From Chloroflexota bacterium (GTDB taxonomy: Bacteria > Chloroflexota > UBA6077), in the NCBI GenBank assembly GCA_021788565.1, contig JAJYKO010000206.1:1-8134 (forward strand): a DNA stretch of 8,134 bases, read 5' to 3'. Position 1 is the first letter of the stretch. Each line of letters opens with the position of its first letter. Positions 1-5,180 of this stretch are shown in pieces. The notes under the pieces were generated by a model. The model saw only the letters and a list, made by a program, of their open reading frames with translations. It was not told the origin of the DNA and did not search any database. The position numbers were made by a program, and so were the translations under genes.

Positions 1-1250
1 CGCAGGAAGGACTCCGCGAAGGGCACGCCGAAGACGGGCGGCACCACGATCAGCAGAAGGTCCCCCACCAGGACCGCCGGCACGAAGAAGCGCACGAAAC
101 GCTCGGTGAGCTGCTGGGTGGGAGACTTCTGGGCCTGGGCCTGCTCCACCATCTCTATCACCCGGGCGAGGGTGCTGTCCTTCGCCAGGCGGGTCGCCCG
201 GATGGTGAGGGCCCCCTCGCCGTTCACCGATCCGGCGTAGACCGCATCCCCCGGAGCCTTGTCCACCGGCACGCTCTCACCGGTCACCGGCGATTGGTCC
301 ACCGCCGAAGTGCCGCTCTCGACCACCCCGTCCACCGATACCCGCACCCCGGGCCGGACTATCACATTGTCCCCGATCTGGACCTGCCCGACGGGGAGAT
401 CGACGTCCTGGTCGCCGCGTCGGACGAGGGCCGTCTTGGGGGCCAGATCCGCCAGGGCCCGGATGGCACCCCTGGCTCTGTCGATGGCCCGCTCCTCAAG
501 AGCATGGCCCAGGCTGAAGAGGAAAAGAAGGAGGGCGCCCTCGGCGAAGTCACCGAGAGCTGCTGCGCCCAGGGCCGCCACCACCATCAGCACGTCGGTG
601 TCGAACTCCCGCTCCCGCAGGGCGTGGAGGGCGTGGCGGGAGACGTCGTATCCTCCGAAGGCGTAGGCTGCCAGATACAGGGCCAGGGAGAGGGCGGAGG
701 GGAAGGCCAGAAAACGGCCTCCCGACCAGCCCGCCAACAGGCACGTGCCCGCGAGAAGGCTGAAGAGCAGTTCCCGGTTGGCGTCGAACCAGGTGCGCAG
801 CGGCCCGGCGGGGACGCTGTAGCCGAACTGCCGGATCCGCTTCTCGATGGCAGCCCTGCTCGTGTGGCGGGCGTCGAACTCCACGTGGAGAGTCCCCGCG
901 GCGTAGTTCACGGTGGCGGCGAGCACCCCCTCCATACGGCAGATGCCGTGTTCCACCACCAGGGCGCAGTCAGAGCAGTCCATCCCTTCGACGAGGATCA
1001 CCGCGTGGTGGTAGCGGTTGGCGATGTCGGTGCCCGCCCGCTGCGCCATGCGGCGCACGTCCTCCACCGTGAGCTGGTCGGGGTCATAGTGCAGGTACAG
1101 TCGCGGCGGGGACTCCTCGCGTTCCACGTGGGCTCGGCTGATGCCCTTCCGCTCCTTCAGGGTCCCTTCCAGCCGTTCGAGGCATCGATCCCGGCCGTCC
1201 TCAAGGCCGGGGACCAGAAGCGGGACCTCCAGTTCGAGGGTCTTCTCCAT
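1..1250 (-). CDS. Heavy-metal translocating P1B-type ATPase (partial, C-terminal part outside window)
   Basis: This gene encodes a membrane pump expected to export a soft or transition metal ion using ATP. The frame is open from ATG at 1250 to the window edge, giving 416 residues. Residues about 5-75 look like a degenerate HMA ferredoxin-like fold without a CxxC pair. Residues about 82-148 form a second HMA domain with the metal site GMDCSDC (Cys92, Cys95). Hydrophobic segments follow at about 160-200 and 219-248, then the actuator domain with TGES at 323-326, then a further membrane segment at about 387-410. The transport-site helix, DKTGT and ATP-binding domain lie beyond the edge, so metal specificity cannot be read; a Zn/Cd-type pump is the best guess from the style of the membrane region. 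The start is supported by a strong ribosome binding site (GAGGAGG) just upstream. It appears to be its own transcription unit, separated from the gene behind it by a terminator, a promoter and an operator-like repeat. Confidence 0.93.
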   Translation of the reverse strand, partial: MEKTLELEVPLLVPGLEDGRDRCLERLEGTLKERKGISRAHVEREESPPRLYLHYDPDQLTVEDVRRMAQRAGTDIANRYHHAVILVEGMDCSDCALVVEHGICRMEGVLAATVNYAAGTLHVEFDARHTSRAAIEKRIRQFGYSVPAGPLRTWFDANRELLFSLLAGTCLLAGWSGGRFLAFPSALSLALYLAAYAFGGYDVSRHALHALREREFDTDVLMVVAALGAAALGDFAEGALLLFLFSLGHALEERAIDRARGAIRALADLAPKTALVRRGDQDVDLPVGQVQIGDNVIVRPGVRVSVDGVVESGTSAVDQSPVTGESVPVDKAPGDAVYAGSVNGEGALTIRATRLAKDSTLARVIEMVEQAQAQKSPTQQLTERFVRFFVPAVLVGDLLLIVVPPVFGVPFAESFL

Positions 1251-1300
1251 GCACCTCCTCCTCGGGGGTAGCCTCGGTGCCGCCCCAACCATCATCCGAC

Positions 1301-1320
1301 GATTAAGCGCTGGCTTAATC
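1301..1320. promoter_or_regulatory. Operator-like perfect inverted repeat upstream of the partial P-type ATPase
   Basis: The arms GATTAAGC (1301-1308) and GCTTAATC (1313-1320) are exact reverse complements around a 4-base spacer. In the direction of the ATPase gene the repeat begins 10 bases after the predicted -10 box, so it covers the expected transcription start, a classic repressor position. Its AT-rich arms stand out from GC-rich surroundings. The binding protein is unknown. The arm sequence differs from the palindrome next to arsR, so a different repressor is possible. Confidence 0.55.
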
Positions 1321-1330
1321 TATCTGGCCG

Positions 1331-1359
1331 ATGATAACACTTCCCGTGGGGTGAGGCAA
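1331..1359 (-). promoter_or_regulatory. Predicted sigma-70-type promoter for the partial P-type ATPase
   Basis: On the minus strand, TTGCCT (1359-1354, 4 of 6 consensus positions) is followed after exactly 17 bases by TATCAT (1336-1331, 5 of 6). Transcription would start near 1324, leaving a leader of about 75 bases that contains the inverted repeat and the strong ribosome binding site. This is a prediction from consensus only. Confidence 0.5.
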
Positions 1360-1399
1360 CACGGCTGGGCGAAGCCCGACAATGACAAGAAGTAATACA

Positions 1400-1435
1400 G
1401 AGCGGGCCTGATCGCCGAACCGATCAGGCCCGCTC
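1400..1435 (-). terminator. Hairpin terminator after the response regulator
   Basis: The arms GAGCGGGCCTGATCG (1400-1414) and CGATCAGGCCCGCTC (1421-1435) pair perfectly over 15 bp around a 6-base loop. The hairpin lies 40 bases past the regulator's stop codon. Read on the minus strand it is followed by a T-rich but interrupted tract (TGTATTACTTCTTG). It probably ends the arsR-ATPase-regulator transcript and insulates the next ATPase promoter. The interrupted T tract leaves termination efficiency open. Confidence 0.75.
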
Positions 1436-1475
1436 CTTGAGGCCAGCCTTGAGATAGTCGCGTTCAGCGGCCGCG

Positions 1476-1784
1476 CTATCCACTGGTGGACTCCGAGAAC
1501 TTGTAGCCCACGCCGTAGACAGTGAGGACGCGAGTGGGCCGGCTGGGATCCGGCTCGATCTTCTGCCTCAGGTTCTTGATGTGGGCGTCGATGGTCCTCT
1601 CGTACCCTTCGAAGGAGTACCCCTGCACCAGGTCCAGCAGTTGGAGCCGGCTATAAGCCCGGCCCGGGCTTCGCATCAGCGTCTCCAGCAGCCGGAACTC
1701 CGTGGGGGTCAGGTCCAGCGCCTCCCCGTCCCTCCTGACCTCGTGGCGAGCGGGGTCCAGCACGAGGTCCCCGGTCCTCAGCAC
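1476..1784 (-). CDS. DNA-binding half of an OmpR/PhoB-family response regulator, detached by an in-frame TAG
   Basis: This is a complete winged-helix transcriptional regulatory domain of about 95 residues: the N-terminal strands, the recognition region around ERTIDAHIKNLRQK, and the terminal wing VLTVYGVGYKF are all present. It lies in exactly the same frame as the receiver domain just upstream, so the two are one ancestral gene separated only by the TAG at 1797-1799. The first usable start after the stop is GTG at 1784, but the purine-rich GAGGAG directly abuts it, poor spacing for a ribosome binding site. Independent translation is therefore doubtful unless ribosomes reinitiate after the TAG or read through it. 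If made alone, it would bind DNA without phosphorylation control. Conservation of the domain with no further lesion suggests a recent mutation, an assembly error or a functional split. It ends with a genuine TAG stop and is followed by the hairpin at 1400-1435. Confidence 0.75.
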   Translation of the reverse strand: MLRTGDLVLDPARHEVRRDGEALDLTPTEFRLLETLMRSPGRAYSRLQLLDLVQGYSFEGYERTIDAHIKNLRQKIEPDPSRPTRVLTVYGVGYKFSESTSG

Positions 1785-1796
1785 CTCCTCGGCGGA

Positions 1797-1799
1797 CTA
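1797..1799 (-). other. In-frame amber (TAG) codon splitting the response regulator
   Basis: On the minus strand the frame reads TCG TAG TCC GCC GAG GAG, joining the end of the receiver (RRAAPS) to the linker of the DNA-binding domain (SAEEVLRTGD). No frameshift is needed; one base change would restore the gene, for example CAG to TAG (one C-to-T transition). TAG also ends the winged-helix half and the SHOCT gene in this window, which argues against general amber recoding in this genome. Confidence 0.9.
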
Positions 1800-2171
1800 C
1801 GATGGAGCGGCCCGGCGGAGCACCGCCCGAATCCGGGCAACCACCTCTCTTGGCTTGAAGGGTTTGGTCACATAGTCGTCGGCCCCCAACTCCAGCCCTA
1901 TCAGCTTGTCGGCCTCCTCGTCCCGGGCGGTGAGCATGATGATGGGAGTGGAGGATCCCCTCCGGAGCTGGCGGCACACCTCCAGGCCGTCCACCTTGGG
2001 AAGGTTGAGGTCCAGGAGCACGAGGTCCGGCCTGCTTTGGCGAAAGGCTTCCAGGGCAACAGCGCCGTCGGGTGCTGCCTCCACCTGGTAGCCACCTCGC
2101 TCCAGGTAAAGCCTCAGCACCTCGACGATCTTCGGTTCATCTTCGGCGACCAGAATGGTTCCACGCGGCAT
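1797..2171 (-). CDS. Receiver half of an OmpR/PhoB-family response regulator
   Basis: The 124-residue product is a full CheY-like receiver domain: acidic pocket Glu10-Asp11, phosphoacceptor Asp54 in LLDLNLPKVDG, Thr81 in MLTA, and Lys103-Pro104 in TKPF. It ends at a TAG exactly where the linker to the winged-helix domain should begin; the DNA-binding half continues in the same frame. As written it would be a single-domain receiver, able to accept phosphate but not to bind DNA. I chose ATG at 2171 because the family-typical N-terminus (MPRGTILVAEDE) begins there and a GAGGAAG motif precedes it. An upstream GTG at 2246 overlaps the ATPase stop and would add 25 charged residues with no family match. 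It is last in the arsR-ATPase operon. No kinase lies beside it; the kinase at 7402-5876 is a candidate partner by proximity only. Confidence 0.85.
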   Translation of the reverse strand: MPRGTILVAEDEPKIVEVLRLYLERGGYQVEAAPDGAVALEAFRQSRPDLVLLDLNLPKVDGLEVCRQLRRGSSTPIIMLTARDEEADKLIGLELGADDYVTKPFKPREVVARIRAVLRRAAPS

Positions 2172-2242
2172 CAGGACTTCTTCCTCTTCAAGTTCAAGCG
2201 ACTCACGCGGCCTCACTAGCGCCAGCCGCTCGCGCTGCGCCG

Positions 2243-4330
2243 TCACTTCTGTCTGAGCAGCCGGGACGAGTTAGCCAGGATGCCGATGTCTGGAAGGGAC
2301 TGGGCAGCCGCCGCCAGAATGGGAGGGAGTATGCCGGCAGAGGCCAGAGACAAGCCCACCACGTTGTACAGCGCCGTGAAGGCGATGTTGGTCTTGACGA
2401 CCCGCATCGTGCGCCTCGCTATGCGGAACACCTCGGGGACGAGCATCCAGTCCTCGCGCATGAGCCCGATGTGGGCGGCTTCAAGGGCCACGTCGCTCCC
2501 CGCCACACCCATGGCGATCCCCACATTCGCCTGGGCAAGAGCCGGGGCGTCGTTCACGCCGTCGCCCACCATCACCACGGTATGTCCACGGGACTGGTAC
2601 TCCCTCACGATGCGGATCTTGTCCTCTGGAAGCAGGTTCGCTCTGTACTCGACGCCGAGATGATCAGCGAGGGCGGCAGCCGTCCTCTCGTTGTCGCCCG
2701 TGAGGAGCTCAACCTTCTTCACGCCGAGAGCCTTCACAGCCCGCAGCGCCTCAGGCACCTCCTCCCGAAGGGTGTCCGAGGCCGCCAGCACCCCTGCCGT
2801 AGTGCCGTCCACAGCCACGAAGAGCAGGGTCTTGCCCTCTGCCTCCAGTTCCAGGGCCGTGGATATGTCGGAACCGTCTCCGGCCAGGCGCCGATTGCCG
2901 ACCGCTACTTGCTTACCATCGACCAGCGCCTTCACGCCCTGACCCGGTAATGCCTCGAATCCGCCGGCCTCGGCGAGAGCTATGCCTCTGTCTCGTGCAG
3001 CCCTTCTCACTGCTTCAGCAAGGGGGTGCTCCGAGTATCGCTCGACGGAGGCCGCTAGTCGCAGTACCTCGTCCTGGGTGAGCCCGTTCAGCGGCACCAC
3101 GTCGGTGAGCTGTGGTCTACCGAGGGTGAGGGTGCCTGTCTTGTCGATCAGCAGCACGTCGGCCTTGGCCAGGGTCTCCAGATACTTGCTCCCCTTGATC
3201 AGGAGTCCCCGCTTTGCCCCTGCTCCCACCGATGCCAGCATGGCGATGGGCGTAGCCAGGGCAAAGGAGCAGGAGCAGGCCACCACCAGGACGGCGGCGG
3301 TCGCCAGAGGGTCGTGCCGGATAGCCAGGGTGAGGGCAGCGATCCCAGCCACCACCGGCAGGTAGTATGCGCTGAACCTGTCGGCGATCCTCTGCACGTC
3401 CGCCCTGTTCGATTCGGCCTCCTCCACCAGCTTGATCACCTTGCCGAAAGTCGTATCCGAGCCGACGCCTGTCGCGCACACCCGAAGGCTTCCCAGCCTG
3501 GCGATGCTGGCCGCGTAGACCCTGGCGCCCGGGGCCACCTCAACCGGCATCGACTCCCCTGTGATGGCTGCCTGATCGACGGTTGCCTGTCCGGCCACCA
3601 CCTCTCCGTCCACGGGGATCTGGTCCCCTGGCCGGACAATCACGGTCTCTCCAACCCGCACCTGGGAGGCGGGGATCTCGATCTCCTCTCCCTCTCTCTC
3701 GACCCTTGCCTTCTGGGGCGCCATGGCGGTGAGATCCTTCACGGCGCGCCGTGCCCTTCCCGTGGTGAAGCTCTCCGCGTAGTCGCCGACCCGCATGAAG
3801 AAGACGACCACGGCGGCGGTGGCCCACTGGCCCACCACGGCGGCGGCAATGACGCCAAGGGTCATGAGATGGTGGGAGATAACCTGGCGGCGAAGAGTCG
3901 CCTGCACCACGTTGCGGAAGACGGGGTAGCCGCCGATCACCACCACGGCCAGCCAGATGGGCCAGGGGATGCGCTCGGTGGCGGTCTCGAAGAAGCCGAA
4001 CCACTCGCCGACGACGACTATGAAGAGGACGGCCCCGAAGACGACGCCGAATAGGGTGAGCACCCTCCTGGTGAAATCGGTCATTGGGGAGCTGGACCCG
4101 GACTCGGCCCCAGCTTCAGGAACGGAGTATCCAGCCTTCGCCACGGCCTCGCGGATGGCGCTCATTTCCACCTTGCCCGGGTCCATCTGGATGATCGCCT
4201 TCTCGGAGGAGAGGAGCACCTTGGCCGAATAGACGCCCGGTAGCTCCGCGAGGGCGTGCTGGACGTGCATGGCGCACTCGGCGCAATCCATTCCTGCCAC
4301 GGGGACCTCAATGCTCTGTTCTTTCGGCAT
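2243..4330 (-). CDS. Heavy-metal translocating P1B-type ATPase with CSC transport motif
   Basis: This complete 695-residue pump should export a soft metal ion from the cytoplasm. In order: an N-terminal HMA domain with GMDCAEC (Cys16, Cys19); membrane segments at about 90-108, 121-138 and 155-178; an actuator domain with TGES at 257-260; a membrane pair at about 322-365; the phosphorylation motif DKTGT with Asp396; SEHP with His435; TGDN at 544-547; GDGVND at 589-594; and two final helices with YN at 655-656 and PDIG (Asp681). The transport helix reads ACSCSFALATP, with Cys352-Ser353-Cys354 where most family members have CPC. The DxG in the last helix recalls Zn/Cd/Pb pumps, but the helix before it has Tyr-Asn, more like Cu pumps, so I do not assign the metal. 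ATG at 4330 lies two bases after the arsR stop, implying translational coupling; an Asp/Cys sensor logic with the Cys-rich repressor points to Cd, Pb or a similar ion. Confidence 0.95.
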   Translation of the reverse strand: MPKEQSIEVPVAGMDCAECAMHVQHALAELPGVYSAKVLLSSEKAIIQMDPGKVEMSAIREAVAKAGYSVPEAGAESGSSSPMTDFTRRVLTLFGVVFGAVLFIVVVGEWFGFFETATERIPWPIWLAVVVIGGYPVFRNVVQATLRRQVISHHLMTLGVIAAAVVGQWATAAVVVFFMRVGDYAESFTTGRARRAVKDLTAMAPQKARVEREGEEIEIPASQVRVGETVIVRPGDQIPVDGEVVAGQATVDQAAITGESMPVEVAPGARVYAASIARLGSLRVCATGVGSDTTFGKVIKLVEEAESNRADVQRIADRFSAYYLPVVAGIAALTLAIRHDPLATAAVLVVACSCSFALATPIAMLASVGAGAKRGLLIKGSKYLETLAKADVLLIDKTGTLTLGRPQLTDVVPLNGLTQDEVLRLAASVERYSEHPLAEAVRRAARDRGIALAEAGGFEALPGQGVKALVDGKQVAVGNRRLAGDGSDISTALELEAEGKTLLFVAVDGTTAGVLAASDTLREEVPEALRAVKALGVKKVELLTGDNERTAAALADHLGVEYRANLLPEDKIRIVREYQSRGHTVVMVGDGVNDAPALAQANVGIAMGVAGSDVALEAAHIGLMREDWMLVPEVFRIARRTMRVVKTNIAFTALYNVVGLSLASAGILPPILAAAAQSLPDIGILANSSRLLRQK

Positions 4331-4332
4331 GC

Positions 4333-4677
4333 TCAGGACCTCTCTTCGGGTTCGTTATAGCGGGTGCACTCATAGACGCCCTTCGCCACATCGGCAAGCA
4401 GCTCGTCGCCCATGCGGAGAAGGGCCTCCACCCGCTCGTCGCTGAGGCCGTAGTAAACGAACTTACCCTGCTGCCTGCGGGACGCCAGCCCGCACTCGTA
4501 CAGGCAGGCGAGGTGGGTGGACACACTGGATTGGGCAAACCCGGTGGCGGAGACCACCTCACCAACGCTCTTGGGGCCGGAGCGAAGCGATTCCAGGATG
4601 GCGAGGCGCGAGGGATCGGCGAAGCCTCGGAAGAGCTTGGCCTTCAGAGTGAGGGTCTGGACCTCGGCGGTCAACAT
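4333..4677 (-). CDS. ArsR/SmtB-family metal-sensing repressor, CmtR-like
   Basis: The 114-residue protein is a full ArsR/SmtB winged helix: DPSRLAILESL at 21-31, and the recognition helix and following turn SSVSTHLACLYECGL at 50-64. Cys58 and Cys62 (CLYEC) sit where mycobacterial CmtR has Cys57 and Cys61 (CLRGC), and Cys104 near the C-terminus matches CmtR Cys102. In CmtR these three cysteines bind Cd(II) or Pb(II) and release DNA; the same role is inferred here. The ELxCVCD motif of CadC/ArsR-type proteins is absent. ATG at 4677 is the only sensible start, with a modest GAGG upstream. It is first in a three-gene operon and ends two bases before the ATPase start. The palindrome 14 bases upstream is the likely autoregulatory operator. 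Confidence 0.93.
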   Translation of the reverse strand: MLTAEVQTLTLKAKLFRGFADPSRLAILESLRSGPKSVGEVVSATGFAQSSVSTHLACLYECGLASRRQQGKFVYYGLSDERVEALLRMGDELLADVAKGVYECTRYNEPEERS

Positions 4678-4690
4678 CGGCGCCTCGTCG

Positions 4691-4716
4691 TATCATTGTA
4701 TCGCTAGATAATGATA
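4691..4716. promoter_or_regulatory. 12-2-12 palindromic operator between divergent arsR and SHOCT genes
   Basis: Two 12-base halves, TATCATTGTATC (4691-4702) and TAGATAATGATA (4705-4716), flank two bases. As inverted repeats they match at 9 of 12 positions, the outer seven perfectly. The 12-2-12 geometry is that described for ArsR/SmtB operators. The site contains the predicted -10 of arsR and overlaps the -10 of the divergent promoter by two bases, so a bound repressor could block both directions. Binding by the adjacent ArsR protein is inferred from position and geometry. Confidence 0.7.
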
Positions 4717-4740
4717 TAATGTCCGAATGGAGGCCGTCAA
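4711..4740 (-). promoter_or_regulatory. Predicted promoter of the arsR-ATPase-regulator operon
   Basis: On the minus strand, TTGACG (4740-4735, 5 of 6 consensus positions) is followed after 18 bases by TATCAT (4716-4711, 5 of 6). The -10 lies entirely inside the palindrome, which suits repression by ArsR. A second reading uses TATATC with 16-base spacing. Transcription would start near 4704, about 27 bases before the ATG. Confidence 0.6.
4712..4720 (+). promoter_or_regulatory. Predicted extended -10 promoter for the SHOCT-methyltransferase pair
   Basis: TGATATAAT is a perfect extended -10 element (TG, one base, TATAAT at 4715-4720). No convincing -35 is seen 16-18 bases upstream, which is tolerable for extended -10 promoters. 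The region where a -35 would sit is inside the arsR palindrome. Transcription would start near 4727 and give a leader of about 160 bases before ATG 4888. Confidence 0.5.
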
Positions 4741-4857
4741 GGGGGCGCGACCCGCCAGCGGTGGTCAGCGCGGTGCAAATGGCGAATCTTGATCGAGTCT
4801 TGACCTGGAGTGCGCAGATTCTTCACATGGGTCTGCCATACTTCCTACAGCACAAAA

Positions 4858-4879
4858 GGGGGGCAACCCCCAGGAGGGG
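4858..4879 (+). promoter_or_regulatory. Ribosome binding site of the SHOCT gene with overlapping G/C-tract hairpins
   Basis: AGGAGGGG (4872-4879) is a strong Shine-Dalgarno sequence, with GGAGG 10 bases before ATG 4888; it decides that start over the upstream GTG at 4810. Just before it, six G (4858-4863) can pair with five C (4867-4871) over a tiny CAA loop. The same C tract (4867-4870) can instead pair with GGGG of the ribosome binding site (4876-4879) over a 5-base loop. The two pairings exclude each other. Confidence 0.45.
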
Positions 4880-4887
4880 ATATAAAG

Positions 4888-5127
4888 ATGATGGGATATG
4901 GTGGTTGGGGTATCATGGGCGGCTTCGGCGGCCTGGGGATGATCTTGGGGCTCGTGTTCTGGGTTGGTGTGGTACTTCTGGTGGTCTGGGGCGCGACGCG
5001 ATTGTTCTCAGTCCAGCAGCAACCGGTTCGTGATACCGCAATGGATATCCTCCAGCGACGGTACGCCACCGGCGAGATCAGCGCGGCCGAGTTTGAGGGC
5101 GCGAAGAGGGACCTGGCCCAGTTGTAG
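4888..5127 (+). CDS. Small Met/Gly-rich membrane protein with C-terminal SHOCT domain
   Basis: The 79-residue product begins with a Met/Gly-rich stretch (MMGYGGWGIMGGFGG), continues into one strong membrane helix at about 17-39, and ends with a short SHOCT motif at about 53-77 (ILQRRYATGEISAAEFE). SHOCT is a short module found at the ends of many small membrane proteins; it is thought to promote oligomerisation, and no precise function is assigned. The N-terminal methionines could contact soft metals, but such glycine-rich leaders are also common in SHOCT proteins. ATG 4888 is chosen for its strong ribosome binding site; GTG 4810 would add 26 residues (CHTSYSTKGG and others) of no recognisable character. 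It is transcribed away from arsR from a promoter touching the same palindrome, so metal-controlled expression is likely. The methyltransferase follows 53 bases later. Confidence 0.85.
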   Translation: MMGYGGWGIMGGFGGLGMILGLVFWVGVVLLVVWGATRLFSVQQQPVRDTAMDILQRRYATGEISAAEFEGAKRDLAQL

Positions 5128-5180
5128 GGCAGGGTGAGGAGATCACCGGGGATTAGTCTACGAGATGAAACGGATCTTGG

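Noticed and set aside
294..1271. Long open frame on the plus strand (325 codons)
   Set aside because: It lies antisense to the P-type ATPase, whose HMA and TGES motifs are clear; its protein is rich in Gly, Arg, His and Gln with no recognisable domain, as expected of a GC-rich shadow.
1797..1799. Pyrrolysine or other general amber recoding
   Set aside because: TAG is the natural stop of the winged-helix half (1476-1478) and of the SHOCT gene (5125-5127), and no suppressor tRNA is in the window; it cannot be excluded for this one site without the rest of the genome.
2072..2950. Plus-strand open frame (292 codons)
   Set aside because: Antisense to the receiver domain and the ATP-binding half of the CSC ATPase; no domain and no ribosome binding site.
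3314..4054. Plus-strand open frame (246 codons)
   Set aside because: Antisense to the ATPase membrane and actuator region; low-complexity His/Asp/Gly composition typical of a reverse-strand shadow.
4810..4887. N-terminal extension of the SHOCT protein from GTG 4810
   Set aside because: It lacks a spaced ribosome binding site, and a strong one precedes ATG 4888; the added 26 residues do not resemble a signal peptide or the family.
4719..5033. Plus-strand open frame starting at ATG 4719
   Set aside because: It begins inside the predicted -10 box, overlaps the SHOCT gene in another frame and has no ribosome binding site.
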